From assembly GCA_023014365.1 (NCBI GenBank), contig JAEBUN010000008.1:682001-746000 (forward strand): a stretch of 64,000 bases of DNA, given 5' to 3'. Position 1 is the first letter of the stretch, and each line of letters starts with the position of its first letter. The notes below the pieces were generated by a model. That model ran no database searches and had not been told where the DNA came from. It was given only the letters and a program-made list of their open reading frames with translations. The translations under genes and the position numbers were made by a program. Below are positions 1-10,826 of this stretch, piece by piece. The DNA comes from Lepiota brunneoincarnata (Eukaryota; Basidiomycota; Agaricomycetes; Agaricales; Agaricaceae).

Positions 1-457
1 TGCACGATACCGTAGGGAACTTTGACGTTGTTGTCGTAAGTAACACCAGCCCGAACTTTATCGGTGTCCAAGAGTGCTCACCACCCTCACCCGCAAACCA
101 ACCAAGTGTGTCGCATCGTACCATCATTTCGATGATATTATAGCGATGACCCACGCACTCGGCACATTCCTCAAACCTGGCGGTGCACTACTTGTGATAG
201 ATCTCCTGAAGGAAGAGCACCTTGATATCGACGAGCTTTTCCCCGAACACAGGGATCATCAGAATCTTGTGGCTCACCGTGGGGGGTTTACGGAGGCGGA
301 GGTACGGACGGCATTCACCTCTGCCGGTCTGACTGCCTTCGAATTCGGTGACGCGGTCAAGGCAAAGAAGAAGGGGTGTCCCGTAACCCTTTTTATTGCA
401 CGGGGCCGGAGGTACCAATCCTCGGTAGACGCCAACCTCCAGCCTGCTGCGGTATAA
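1..457 (+). CDS. SAM-dependent methyltransferase, 3' part
   Basis: C-terminal part of a class I (Rossmann-fold) SAM-dependent methyltransferase; the N-terminal half lies left of the window. Exon 1-35 reads into VGNFDVVV, then a 71-nt GT-AG intron (36-106, donor GTAAGT) and a last exon 107-457 starting CVASYHHFDDI. The FDVVVC.SYHHF block is the strand-4 motif of Methyltransf_11/12-type enzymes, and FLKPGGALLVIDL is the strand-5 motif. The gene sits in tandem with the related gene at 813-1676 and just upstream of two P450 genes, so a tailoring role in specialised metabolism is possible, but the substrate cannot be read. No defect is seen in the visible part. Family is secure, function inferred only. 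Confidence 0.8.
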
Positions 458-745
458 CCTGACCGCTTCTTCTGCAACTGACCGGCCGGGTCCTCTCCGC
501 TCGGTCAGCAATGCGCATAAATGGGACCCTCCCTCCCTTTACTCAGGTCCACGGTTGCTTACCGATCTGAATCACGTGACACATGGTAGTGCTGATCGGG
601 TTTCGCGCCGGGGTTTCATCACACCCAAGACATCAATGGGCTACCTGGAGGGTCCTCAATGCTTTGCTCAGCTCGCGTGTGAGTGTAGTTTTTTTTTGGA
701 TGGCCAGCCATCTGCAGTGGTTCGGCGCCTGAAGAGCGGACAGTG

Positions 746-753
746 TATTTAAG
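746..753 (+). promoter_or_regulatory. TATA-like box TATTTAAG
   Basis: TATTTAAG lies 60 nt upstream of the chosen ATG (813) of the second methyltransferase, a plausible spacing for a fungal TATA element. The assignment rests on motif and position only. Confidence 0.4.
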
Positions 754-812
754 GGAGGAAACCTTTGAGACTTCCAGATCCAACAACCCCCGTCTCCAGT
801 AAAAGAAGCTCG

Positions 813-1676
813 ATGTCTACTACTCCTACTCACCACCACGGTCACCCGCAACACCACCACCACCATCCTTCCCACCAACATGACTCCGTTGTCGGTGCTA
901 ATAGAGACTATTTCGACCAACACGCACATGACTTCGAAAAGCATCCCCACCTCCAGGAGCGTGCGGAGAGGTCAGACCAGGGCACTACTTTGTTGGTATC
1001 AGCGGCTGATACGTTGAGTTTTAGAGTTGCGGAGGCGATTCGGAAGAGCCATGTTCTAGACAAGGAGAAAACCACTGTGATGGAATTCGCCTGCGGGAAT
1101 GGTAACGATTTACTGCTTTATTCCTGCAACATTCTCCTGACAAAAGGCAGGGGTCGTCTCTAACGAACTACTCCCTTATGTCAAATCTATCCTTGGTGTT
1201 GACATCAGCCAACGCATGGTCGACCTCTTCAATGAGAAGTTCGGAGACAATGACAAGGCCTTCTGCTGTATGTGTCGAGCTCAAAGGGGCAGAGGGCGAA
1301 CTGTCCAATGCTCGCTTCGACTTGATATTTGTGAGTATTGCCTCCGTGGATTCGGATTCATACTAATGACCCCTGCTTACAGTGTAGCTCAGCCTATCAC
1401 CACTTTGAATCTATTGATGATATAACTGTCACTCTTGCTTCCTTCCTCAAGCCGGGAGGAGCCCTCATCGTAGCCGACATGATCCACTTGGCGGAGGGGT
1501 ACACGTTCAAAGACGATCAAAAGGCAATGGTCCCCCACAAGCACGGCTTAGGAAAGGAGGATATCCAAAAGGCCTTTGACGCGGCAGGATTGTCCCTCAA
1601 GACCTTTGAGCACATCCCATCTGCACCGGACGACCAAGATCTTTTCCTTGCTATTGGGGAGAAACCGTCAGCCTGA
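813..1676 (+). CDS. SAM-dependent methyltransferase (frame break near 1261)
   Basis: Second methyltransferase, paralogous to the partial gene at 1-457. The ATG at 813 gives MSTTPTHHHGH and a strongly histidine-rich leader (about 12 His in the first 25 residues). Then come YFDQHAHDFEKHP, the SAM-binding strand VMEFACGNG, DISQRMVDLFN, AVCVELKGAEGEL, FDLIF|CSSAYHHF and FLKPGGALIVADM. Intron 1 runs from about 1102 to 1154, and intron 2 is 1331-1382. The reading frame changes near 1261: DNDKA continues as SAVCVELKG only if one T of GCCTTCT is skipped, so there is an apparent +1 insertion (sequencing error or pseudogene). The His-rich leader could bind metal, but that is speculation. An upstream in-frame codon exists, but 813 fits the TATA spacing. 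Confidence 0.75.
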
Positions 1677-2223
1677 GGACTCCAAAGTATTCCGGTACCT
1701 ACAGTACCTTGTATCGTTGTAAATTTGATGGACTGTATCATACGCATATAGTCTGTATGTCTGCATATATACCGGTCACTTGGACCCGCGAATCTCTCCT
1801 TTGCAGTTCCGCCAGTCACCGTTGCACATCCATAAATGCCTTCTACCAATAGTGATCCCCCTCCTGATGGTTGGTCGTTGAGGGGATGTGTTCAACTTGA
1901 TGCTGGAAGGTGTTATTGAGGCGTGTTACTTTCCGGGAGCCGCAAATGCTCGTGAAGACCGGCAACGGGGGCCCATCTACATAAAGATGGGACCAAATAT
2001 CTCTCCCTGACTTCCTTAGGGAGGACCTCAAATGCCATACTTGCACCCTCTGTTGCTGAGACCGCGCGCCAGGTGATGTGGATGACATCAGTATTCCGAG
2101 GGCTGTATAAATATAAGCCCCTGTGCTCAAATTCAAGTGTTGAGCGGGGCTGATGCGGCGTCAAATCCCAAACTGCATCCCTTGGTCTCTTGAGGCTTCT
2201 ATGTGCTACGACGCAACTCTCAC
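1677..2223 (+). promoter_or_regulatory. Intergenic region with TATA box for the P450
   Basis: Non-coding stretch between the methyltransferase and the first P450. TATAAATA occurs at 2106-2113, about 118 nt upstream of the P450 ATG. No conserved open frame was seen on either strand. Confidence 0.45.
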
Positions 2224-4530
2224 ATGTCACTATCAAAACTCTTAGCTACGCTCACAGCAGCTTTTGGAGCTTATGGAATGCTCAAGGTCGTCAGGGTCAT
2301 CTTCAAAGAGCTCAATTCGCCGATCCGGCATTTTCCTGGACTGACAAGTGGGAACTGGATTTTGGGAAACCTGAGAGAAATATGGTTCTCGGTATGCAAA
2401 CCACATAACACACAGCAAATCCTCTACTCATGCACACAGGACCAAGCGGCGACTCACGAGAAATGGGTAGAGGCGTATGGACCAACCTTCAAATTCAAGT
2501 CCTTGTTTCGAGCAAGTAACCACCCACCCACAGCAACGTCTTTTATTCACGCGTCCATCTGGCCTAGCGGAATCGCATATATACTGTGGATCCAAAGGCC
2601 ATTAGCCATGTGCTAAAGAACGCTTTTACTTATCATAAACCGGGTCCCATAATCAACAACCTCAAGCCAATACTAGGTGAAGGTGCACCGTCAGTCTTGG
2701 GAGTCGCGTCTTTCTTGGTTTAAAACGTATTGTTCAGGACTCCTGCTGGCGGAAGCAGAGATGCATAGAAACCAGGTGGGTGAGATCTTTGGTCTCCAAA
2801 GTACGCAGGCAAATCTGAAACGGCATATCAGCGTAGGGTGCTGGTACGCTGACTCCTCTACTGACATAGTCTTCGCAGCTTATCCAAGAGCGCAGAATCC
2901 AGCTTTTGGGCCCCTTCAAATCAAGGAGCTGGTGGAAATTTTCGTTGAAAAAGCCGTTCAAGTGAGATCTCGCCGCGTAATTCCCGGGCGCTCTTTAGTG
3001 AAAGCAGTCAGTAGCTGAGGGATATATGGTCGACCCAAGTTGATCGGAATAATGGGGAGGCAAGGATAGACGCACTTTCTTGGCTAAGCAAGGCAACCCT
3101 GGATGCCATTGGTGAAGCAGGTACTTCAACGATTTCCATGCATTTACATCTGTTTTACTAAAGTTGGCTATGATCCAGGTTTCGGGTATAATTTTGGGGC
3201 ATTGATAGAGCAGCCAGGTCAAACAAACGAGTTGCACGATGCCTTTGCAGTGATGTTTCAAGTCGGTGCAAAACACGACTTGGTCCAGAGCTTACGAGGA
3301 TTGTTCCCTATAATGCGATTCTTGGTTAGCTATCCTTCATTCTTTATCTACTTCCCGGCACTGAACATGTTCAAGCCCGCCAGACGTGACGCTGCAAATA
3401 AGAAGGCGAAAGAGACCATGCTTCGTATTGGGAGAACATTGATATCCGAACGCAAAAGCCTCGCGGTTTCTGCGCAGCCAGGTCATGGGAGGAACGATTT
3501 GTTGTCACTGTTGGTTCATGCCAATACGTCGATGGACATTTTAGAGCACCAACGGCTATCCGATGACCATGTTTTGGCCCGTAGGTCCAACTCACTTTAA
3601 CTGTTTACATTGATCATCCCTTCCCACACACCAATTTTCAGAAATCCCAACTTTTATTTTTGCTGGTCACGAAACCGCAGCGTCAGTCATATCATAGTCT
3701 CCTTTTCCACTGCCTGACAGATCTTCTCCCTTAAGCACTGCAACAACATGGGCCCTGTACTCCCTGTCTAATAACAAAATGGTCCAATCAAGGCTGCGCG
3801 CTGAATTATCTACTGTGTCAACGGATAATCCGACACTGGACGAGTTGAACGCGTTGCCATATCTTGAGGCCGTTGTTCGAGAAACTCTAAGGCTACACGC
3901 TCCAGTAGCTTCGACTATGCGCGTGGCCGTTCAAGATGACATCTTACCCCTGCAAACTCCGGTAGTCGACGAGTTGGGGAAAACCCACCACGAAGTCAAG
4001 TATGGCTGAGCGGTGCTCTTTTTTATACCAACTAACGTATCGCAGAATTGACAAGGGACAAGTGGTCATGATGTCTATCGCGACCATAAATCGGTTAAAA
4101 TCAATATGGGGTGAGGACGCTCATGACTTTAGGTAAGCCCACTGCCCCTCCAATCACCTGGTGGACCGGTCTAACAAGTTGTGACAGTCCAGACAGGTGG
4201 AACTCAATACCAGGGGCTGCTATGAGTATTCCTGGTGTCTGGGGAAATATGCTCACATTTCTTGGGGGACCCCGCGCATGCATTGGATACCGGTTCGCAC
4301 TTGCAGAGTAAGCCTCCTCAGATTTGTTACGTGGTCGGATGTTGACTCGTGAACACAATAGAATCAAGGCACTCCTCTTTACCTTAATTCGAGCCTTTGA
4401 GTTTGAGCTGGCTGTTCCAGTTGAAGATATCATCAAGCGAACCGAAATTGTATCTCGTCCAGTATTGAAGACAGATCCGGATAACACGAACCAATTGCCG
4501 CTTCTTGTTCGATTTGTTTCTCATATATAA
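2224..4530 (+). CDS. Cytochrome P450 monooxygenase (1)
   Basis: Heme-thiolate monooxygenase, probably ER-anchored by a hydrophobic N-terminus after [18 protein letters not shown]. All landmarks are present: HFPGL proline hinge, I-helix FAGHETA, K-helix ETLRLHAP (ExxR), PDRW, and heme loop [10 protein letters not shown] with the Cys ligand. At least 12 introns can be traced. They include a GC-AG intron (2512-2567, donor GCAAGT) and a 12-nt micro-exon at 2832-2843 encoding RRVL between HRNQ and NPAFGPLQI. The last exon starts EIKALLFTL and ends at the TAA at 4530. With these splices no frame break is seen. It is closely related to the next gene and to the P450 at 46231, so this is a local family expansion. 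CYP family number and substrate are not assignable from sequence alone. Confidence 0.88.
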
Positions 4531-4905
4531 TATACCCATTCCACCTTTCTCTTTATTCTTCTGGATGGCACTGCCGTCTTTGGGCTGGTAGGCTGGAATC
4601 GATCGCTCGATGCTGAATGGACAACAATGGCAAACGGAGTTTAGAATCCGCTAAAAGCCAACATCGCGATAGGACAAGTGCCTACTTCTCTCGAGTCCAG
4701 CGGCACCTAGGTTGGCAGAAATCCCCTTTGGGGAATCGATCGCTCGGCCTCGCCACGACTGCTAGAGCAACCCGCCTATGCAGCTGGCTGGGACCATGTC
4801 ATGTTCATGACTCACGTCATATAATTCACTCGCAGCTAATTCGACCCTCCCCCGCCTCCTGCCTGTTTCTATTACTGCTGTGAATTCGGTTTTGGTCTGA
4901 GGTCT
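4531..4905. other. Intergenic, P450 (1) to P450 (2)
   Basis: 375 nt between the stop of the first P450 and the ATG of the second. No clear TATA box, RNA gene or conserved frame was seen. Confidence 0.4.
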
Positions 4906-7251
4906 ATGTCGGTGTCGAAACTTCTGGAGACATTTGGTGTGACCCTCGGAATCTACGGACTCTACAAACTCGCCCAGCTCGCATATGGCGAACTGACCTC
5001 GCCCTTCCGTCACTTCCCTGGGCCGCCGAGCGCGGACTTTTTAATGGGAAATCTGAGACAAGTCCTCGGTCCAGTGCGTGATCCTTCGTGATGGTGTACC
5101 CCACCATTCACAGGATGAAATCACAGGACCAATTGAGTACTCACGAAGAATGGATTCAAGCGTATGGCCCTACAATCAAGTACAGGTCCATTTTTTGGGT
5201 ACGCACTCTGTTTTTGAGTAACACAAGCTCACACTAATTGCGGATCACTTCAGCGGAATCGCTTGTACACCTCCGACACGAAGGCGATCAACCATATGTT
5301 AATGAACAATTTCATCTATCAGAAACCGGAGATTGCCACCTACGGCCTCAAACGAATTCTGGGAGAAAGTATGTCTTCAGTGTGTCGTCGATTTATTGAC
5401 CTGTTGTCGAATCAGTGTAGGTATCCTGGTGACGGAGACGGAAGTCCATAAGAAACAAGCAAGTCACATCTCCGCCTGGACAACTCAAACCTAACTATTG
5501 AGTATTGGGTTTTCTGCGCATGTAGCGCAAAATTCTTGTGAGTTCGTCTTGTCACCTCTAGAAGCCCGCCCTCTCACGAGACCCCCTATCCTGGCGGAAA
5601 ATATTCAGAACCCTGCCTTCGGACCGCTGCAAATTCAAGAACTCACAGAAATATTTGTTGATAAAGCTATCCAGGTAGTTTCGGGATGCGAACCCTCGGA
5701 GTTGAATGCTAACGAAGGCACCGGCAGCTCAGAGAAATATGGGTATCGCAAGTGCAGAAGAGTAAAGGAGAAGCAAGGGTTGATGTTCTGCCATGGATCG
5801 ACAAGTTGACGTTGGATGTTATCGGGCAAGCAGGTTCATCAGCTTACTTCCTCTGTCACAAACCCCTTCTCTTACCCTCTCGTCTTACCGAAGGGTTTGG
5901 CTACAACTTTGGCGCTCTATCAGACAATCCGGAACAGAAAAACGAGCTCTTTGATGCGCTCACAACAATGTCCAACGCCGGGTCACAGCCTAGTCTGCTA
6001 GAGCTACTGCAAGCAATCTTTCCCGTGCTGCGTTTTTTGGTAAGATATATGATGCTCCCCATCTTCCTTGCTGTATCTTGCGATGTTAGTCTTCAGAAAA
6101 TGATGCGAAAAACAAGAGAGCCAGCGAAGTAATGTTCCGTGTAGGCAAAGAGTTATTAGAGAAGAGCAAACGCGATCACTTCGAACAGCACATCAAGGGA
6201 AGAACCAATCTATTATCACTCCTAGTCCGTGCCAATATTTCGTCGGACATCCCAGAGCATCAGCGATTGTCCGATGAAGATGTCGTGGCTCGTATGTTCC
6301 GGAAAAAAAACGGACGATTACAACGCACTTACGTCTTCTTAGAAATACCAACGTTTATTGTCGCGGGACACGAGACCACGAGGTAATAGATATTGGTGGC
6401 CATCCTGCGACATTTCCCTTAAGCTTTCCCTTCTCTCAATAGCGCCGCGACAGCCTGGGCCCTATTTTCACTCGCCAAGGACAAGGCAATTCAAGAGAAG
6501 CTCCGCGAGGAACTGTTAACAGTCTCTACAGACAACCCAACGATGCAAGAATTAAACTCCCTCCCATACCTTGATACCGTCGTTCGGGAAACGCTTCGAC
6601 TCTATGCTCCTGTCTCCGCAACATCACGCGAGGCGGTTGAAGACGATGTTCTCCCCCTAGAGACGCCGGTGACAGATAAGAAGGGCAAGATACATTATGA
6701 TGTCAGGTAAATTCAGTCTTGTACAACCTGATGACTTAATGGTTTCAAACAATTTTTCCACAGAATTATGAAAAGCCAGAAAATTGTCATACCCATAACC
6801 CTGATTAACAGATCCAAGACAATATGGGGAGAGGACGCTCATGAATTTCGGTATGTGATTTTGATTTGTGTAACCGGACGCCTCTGACAGAAAGTATCAA
6901 CGTTAGGCCGGAAAGGTGGCACTCCGTGCCCCAAGCTGCAGCCAGCGTGCCAGGTATCTGGGGCAATATGCTCACATTTCTGGGTGGTCCTCGTGCCTGC
7001 ATCGGTTACCGTTTCTCTCTAGTAGAGTATGCTATGTCCCCCCAGGTTTCTTTTGGGTGAAGACTCACTCTATGACCTCCAGAACGAAGGCAATCTTGTT
7101 CACTTTATTCCGGGCCTTTGAATTCGACCTTGCCGTTCCCCACCAAGATATTATAAAGAAATCCGAATTCATAGCACGGCCGGCCCTTAAGACCGACCCC
7201 CAAGGCGGACGCCAGCTGCCGGTATTGATACGACCTACCTCGCCCTTCTAG
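4906..7251 (+). CDS. Cytochrome P450 monooxygenase (2)
   Basis: Tandem paralogue of the preceding P450, same orientation and same intron plan. It starts [18 protein letters not shown] (membrane anchor) followed by [14 protein letters not shown]. Introns include 5074-5126, 5199-5253, a GC-AG intron starting at 5459 (donor GCAAGT after HKKQ) and 5538-5608. The last two flank a 12-nt micro-exon, 5526-5537, encoding RKIL. Motifs: FIVAGHETT (I-helix), ETLRLYAP (ExxR), PERW, and [15 protein letters not shown] (heme Cys). The last exon ends [10 protein letters not shown] at 7251. It reads as intact. Substrate unknown; the methyltransferases upstream suggest a small metabolic cluster. Confidence 0.88.
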
Positions 7252-9559
7252 GTCTTGCAATACTGGGTTTGCCTCAGCCGAACCTGGTTTTTCATTGGCT
7301 TCTTTTCAGTTGTACGATATCCTTAATAAATTGAAGGTTCGGAGGGTCTGGTGCATTACGAACGAGTTCTTCATGCTGGTCATGGGAGAGGTTAAGGAGT
7401 ATTATCTTGCGTGCAACTTCCTCAGGTGATTCTCATCCCTCGGCCCCTTGCGTCGAGACTGCAAGGCGTTTTGAGGGTCGATGTTTAGGTTTCTAAAGCT
7501 CCAAACCAATCTATGTGCATCAGAATGGAGCTGGTGCAACCCGACATCACCCTTATCAGCTTTATATACAAACATACGTCTCATCCGAGAATTAACTCCC
7601 AGTCAATCCTTCCAGAATGTCCTTAACTCTACTGTGTAACAAGCTCAGCTGATGGAGGTGGCACAGCAGTACCACTGGGATGGTAGGATTCTAGGAATGG
7701 GGGAACTAGCATACCACTCAAGAATTGAAAGGATTGCCAGGGATTTGAGTCCTTAAAACTTGGTGGGAGGTTTAAGTGTGGATGAAGGTTGTGAGTACTG
7801 TTTCATACACAACATGTTTTAAAAGCTAGCATCAGCAAGTACAAGGCAAAAATCATACATCCATCTTATCACTATCCCTGCCTCCAATCCACTGGTCAAA
7901 TGAGTAAGGCCAATCCCAAAATGGCTTCAGATTCCTGACTGCATCAAGTGAGCCTTGGTTTTGTCTACCATGTTGAACAAGTAAATCACCTTTGACCAAC
8001 AGTAACTAGTAGATAAGGTGCTTGGGAAGTTAGAATGACTTTATAAACAGCATTTGAGCATCCATATTGTACAGTACATACACTAACTCTGTACCAGGGT
8101 CATTGACAGATGTTACTACTTGCAGGGCCTTCAATACTTCAGCAAATAGATGCATGAAAAATATGATAAAATGAATATGAGCTATAGCAAAATTTTCTGT
8201 CTTCTTTAGAAAGCAGTCCCTAACAATTGAGTCAGGTGGAGGATATGGGAGACCTAGAAAAGTCCCTTGAGCATCAATGGTCTAGTGAAAAGGTGAAATC
8301 AACACACCTCTATTCTTCCCTTCCATTCAAAGGTTGAATGGAGGGGTAAATACAGGACCAGCCTGCTCATGGACTATGCAGGATTTTCCAGTTCTAGAGC
8401 TCTACATAATTGCAATATAGTTTGGAATGGACATTGGCATGGTCAATACTATTGAGATTCTCAAGCAAAATGTTGGAAAAAGCCAAAAATAGTTAGAACA
8501 CCATAAATAAATATAATATATTTATAATGGGATTAGAACACTGATAGCTGGATTATAACAGCAAATATCACACCTATGGCTACTAATAAAAATTATTTTG
8601 TTAACCTTACCTATGTAGTAACAAACACTATACAACCCAACATATTTGTCAGCCTTAACTGATTCCCTTAATGATAAACTAAGGGTTATGAATGCATACC
8701 CAAGTTCCAAATCACTGAGAAGTCCTGCACTCTCCAGCTTTCTCAGATTATGTTCATAGGAGTTTCTATCAGGATCTTCATCATGGCTTAGGTGGAGAGG
8801 GAATCACAAGAGATGTTAGGGGAGTAAGGGCACTGGAACCAAGTTGATATTCAGGTGCCGATTGCAATTGACACCTGCACTATTTAAATACATAGAGGCA
8901 TGTGCACAGACTGGGTAGTCCAACACTACATAGACTACTAGAAACAACATGCACAAGTAATACACAACAATGTTAGATAATATGATTGTCTGCTAGATCA
9001 GGCTCAGAGATGGGGGTGGCTGAAGGCCAAGGCTGGGCTCAGTCACCGGGCATCGGCTAGAGAGGCCAAGCCCAGACACCAAACCACAGACCTCTAGATG
9101 TACCTTGTGTAAGGGGGAGCATGCTGCAAGTCCCCTTACAAGAGAAGAGTATTATCTAGAGATTTGGTCTTCTGTTATTTAAGCACAGTGGATTGACTAG
9201 GCTCCTGTTGAAATCAACTCAAGAGAGTGAAATATGACAACAGTGTGCATTCACAAGAGCAAGACAACAGCAGGGTGAGGAGTAAACAGACAAGGTATCT
9301 ACTAATAAACTATATCTGTATATCCTTTCTACAATGTGGCCATCACAAGGCAATCAGGTGACCTACACATCAGCATTCTATCAGTTTGCCAGAATCCCCA
9401 ATTCCAACAGCTCCTCAACTTGTTCCATTGAACATTTGGCATCAGTCATGATTGTGGATGTAGAGAGTCTGAGTTATGGCCTCATAACACATCACCATTC
9501 TCCCCTATATTCCATATACAGATATGTATTTCCACCTCTGTTCATTGCCAGTCTGTCTG
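7252..9559. other. Gene-free, CpG-depleted block
   Basis: No gene recognised. From about 7588 to 8857 (about 1.27 kb) I find no CG dinucleotide at all, and only a handful up to about 10258, while flanking genes are CpG-rich. This is the signature of long-term cytosine methylation and deamination, as seen in silenced repeats. Around 9107-9145 an 8-bp inverted repeat (GTAAGGGG / CCCCTTAC) sits in a TG-rich, LTR-like context, but no reverse transcriptase or integrase frame is readable. The right part merges into gene relics (see 9560-11500). Confidence 0.6.
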
Positions 9560-10050
9560 ACATTCCAAAGGATGAGTGGAGCCATTAAAGCAGGAGACCA
9601 ATAATCCAAGTCAAAATAATAGCTACCCATAGAATCAAATTGAATGAGCAAGTAAGGTATGGCAAGTCATCTGCAGCTGTCTATTCTAGAGTTTGAGATT
9701 AATAAAGGAAAGTATCACAACTCTCTGCATACCAGATACCTGGTATCAACACCTCCCCTTAATTCAATGCTTGGATGGTAGGACACTCCAATTGTTGTGG
9801 CAATCCCATAGCTGGTCCATGTTCTCAATGTTATTTTTTGTGGCTTCCACAAGCTTCTCTACAGGGCACTATGCCATCTTTCTATTTTGGGCAGCCTTTG
9901 ATACTAGTCAGAGGAATGATGCCATTGTTGATGATAATGTCGATCCAAGGACCTGATTGAGATGTGTGCTTGAGGACTAAGGGACAGGATTAGGCTGAGT
10001 AGATAAGACAGGCAGGGTAGGAAGGACATATATTGGAATTATACATTTGT
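9560..10050 (-). pseudogene. Relic of histidine acid phosphatase 3' end
   Basis: The reverse complement aligns by eye with the 3' end of the intact phosphatase gene (about 51430-51960): last intron, last exon, stop codon and 3' flank are all recognisable. Because the intron and downstream non-coding DNA are retained, this is a DNA-level duplicate, not a retrocopy. Many differences are CG to TG or CA: the phosphatase sequence near AACGATGGCGTCGTT reads AACAATGGCATCATT here. In-frame stops and the lost donor (GTATGT to ATATGT) make it non-functional. Confidence 0.85.
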
Positions 10051-10059
10051 CACAAATGA

Positions 10060-10258
10060 CACAAGCTGAGAGGCACAGAACTTGGAGCAAGAGACACATT
10101 GTGGACCCTATACTCCCCCACCCAGTGCTTATGCAACACTGCATTCTCTGCTTCCCAAATCTGGTGAATGTTGCCATCTGCCCAACTCTGGTTAGAGGGC
10201 CTGGGAAGTCATTGAGAGGGTTGAAGAGGTATTCTGTCTAGATGAACTTGATGAGCTC
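10060..10258 (-). pseudogene. Relic of P450 (3) exon 1, inverted
   Basis: The reverse complement matches exon 1 of the P450 at 46231, approximately 46370-46570, including the stretch encoding [12 protein letters not shown] and the following donor region. CpG sites are again largely converted. It directly abuts the phosphatase relic, so about 4.9 kb present between the two parts in the intact locus (46.57-51.43 kb) is missing here. Confidence 0.8.
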
Positions 10259-10826
10259 CTCCTTACTGTCCCTCTTCTCTTTGGTTTCCCCTCCAGGCTG
10301 TAAAACAAGTTTGTTGTTAGCAATGAAAATTGTAGACAAATAGTCAGACCAGCGAAACAGTCTAAGGGCCTTAGGTCCACTAAATGAAGGGCAAAAAATA
10401 ACGAGAAAGAGCATGTGTGTAATTAGAGAATTTCGAGTAATTATAGAGAATCCCAGAGAGTAATGAAAAGAGGGAGGGGGGGACTAACTAGCAAGGTGCT
10501 CGAGCACCCGAATTTATACTACGAGTCCGAGATAATCAGCTATGAGGAGTAGAATGGCTGCGAGGAATGTGAATACGTATCTACGGTGACAAAGGGGAAA
10601 ACTACGCTAGGAAGGGAGGGAGCACTGTGCCACTGGGAGCGACAATGGCTCGGAAATCGGGTCGCGTCAGGATTTAATGGAACAAGGGTGAGGAGGGAGC
10701 GCGTAACGAGCTGTGCGCGTAGGCGTGTTTCCTCCCTCACAAGGCACAACTCCAACTATCTTTGCAGTGGTTATCCGCCTTCTTGCGCCACTCGGTCTGA
10801 CATCCGGCTTCTACGGGCTCTGGCAC
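10259..10826 (+). pseudogene. Relic of P450 (3) 5' end, forward, split by insertion
   Basis: Two pieces, 10259-10298 and 10742-10826, match 46245-46284 and 46282-46367 (start of P450 3) in forward orientation, opposite to the relics on both sides. They are separated by a 443-bp insertion. The right piece still reads close to [15 protein letters not shown] and FYGLW and keeps its CpGs. A short inversion inside the inverted duplicate explains the orientation. Confidence 0.75.
10299..10741. mobile_element. Solo-LTR-like insertion (443 bp)
   Basis: This sequence is absent from the intact copy at 46284. It begins TGTAAAAC, ends CTCACA (TG...CA) and is flanked by AGGC on both sides (10295-10298 and 10742-10745), consistent with a 4-bp target duplication. 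No coding capacity. Termini and target duplication suggest a solo LTR of a retrotransposon; no second copy in this window confirms it. Confidence 0.55.

Noticed and set aside
9100..9300. LTR-like inverted repeat in the CpG-poor block
   Set aside because: Only an 8-bp inverted repeat; no defined ends, target duplication or coding remnant, so not called a mobile element.
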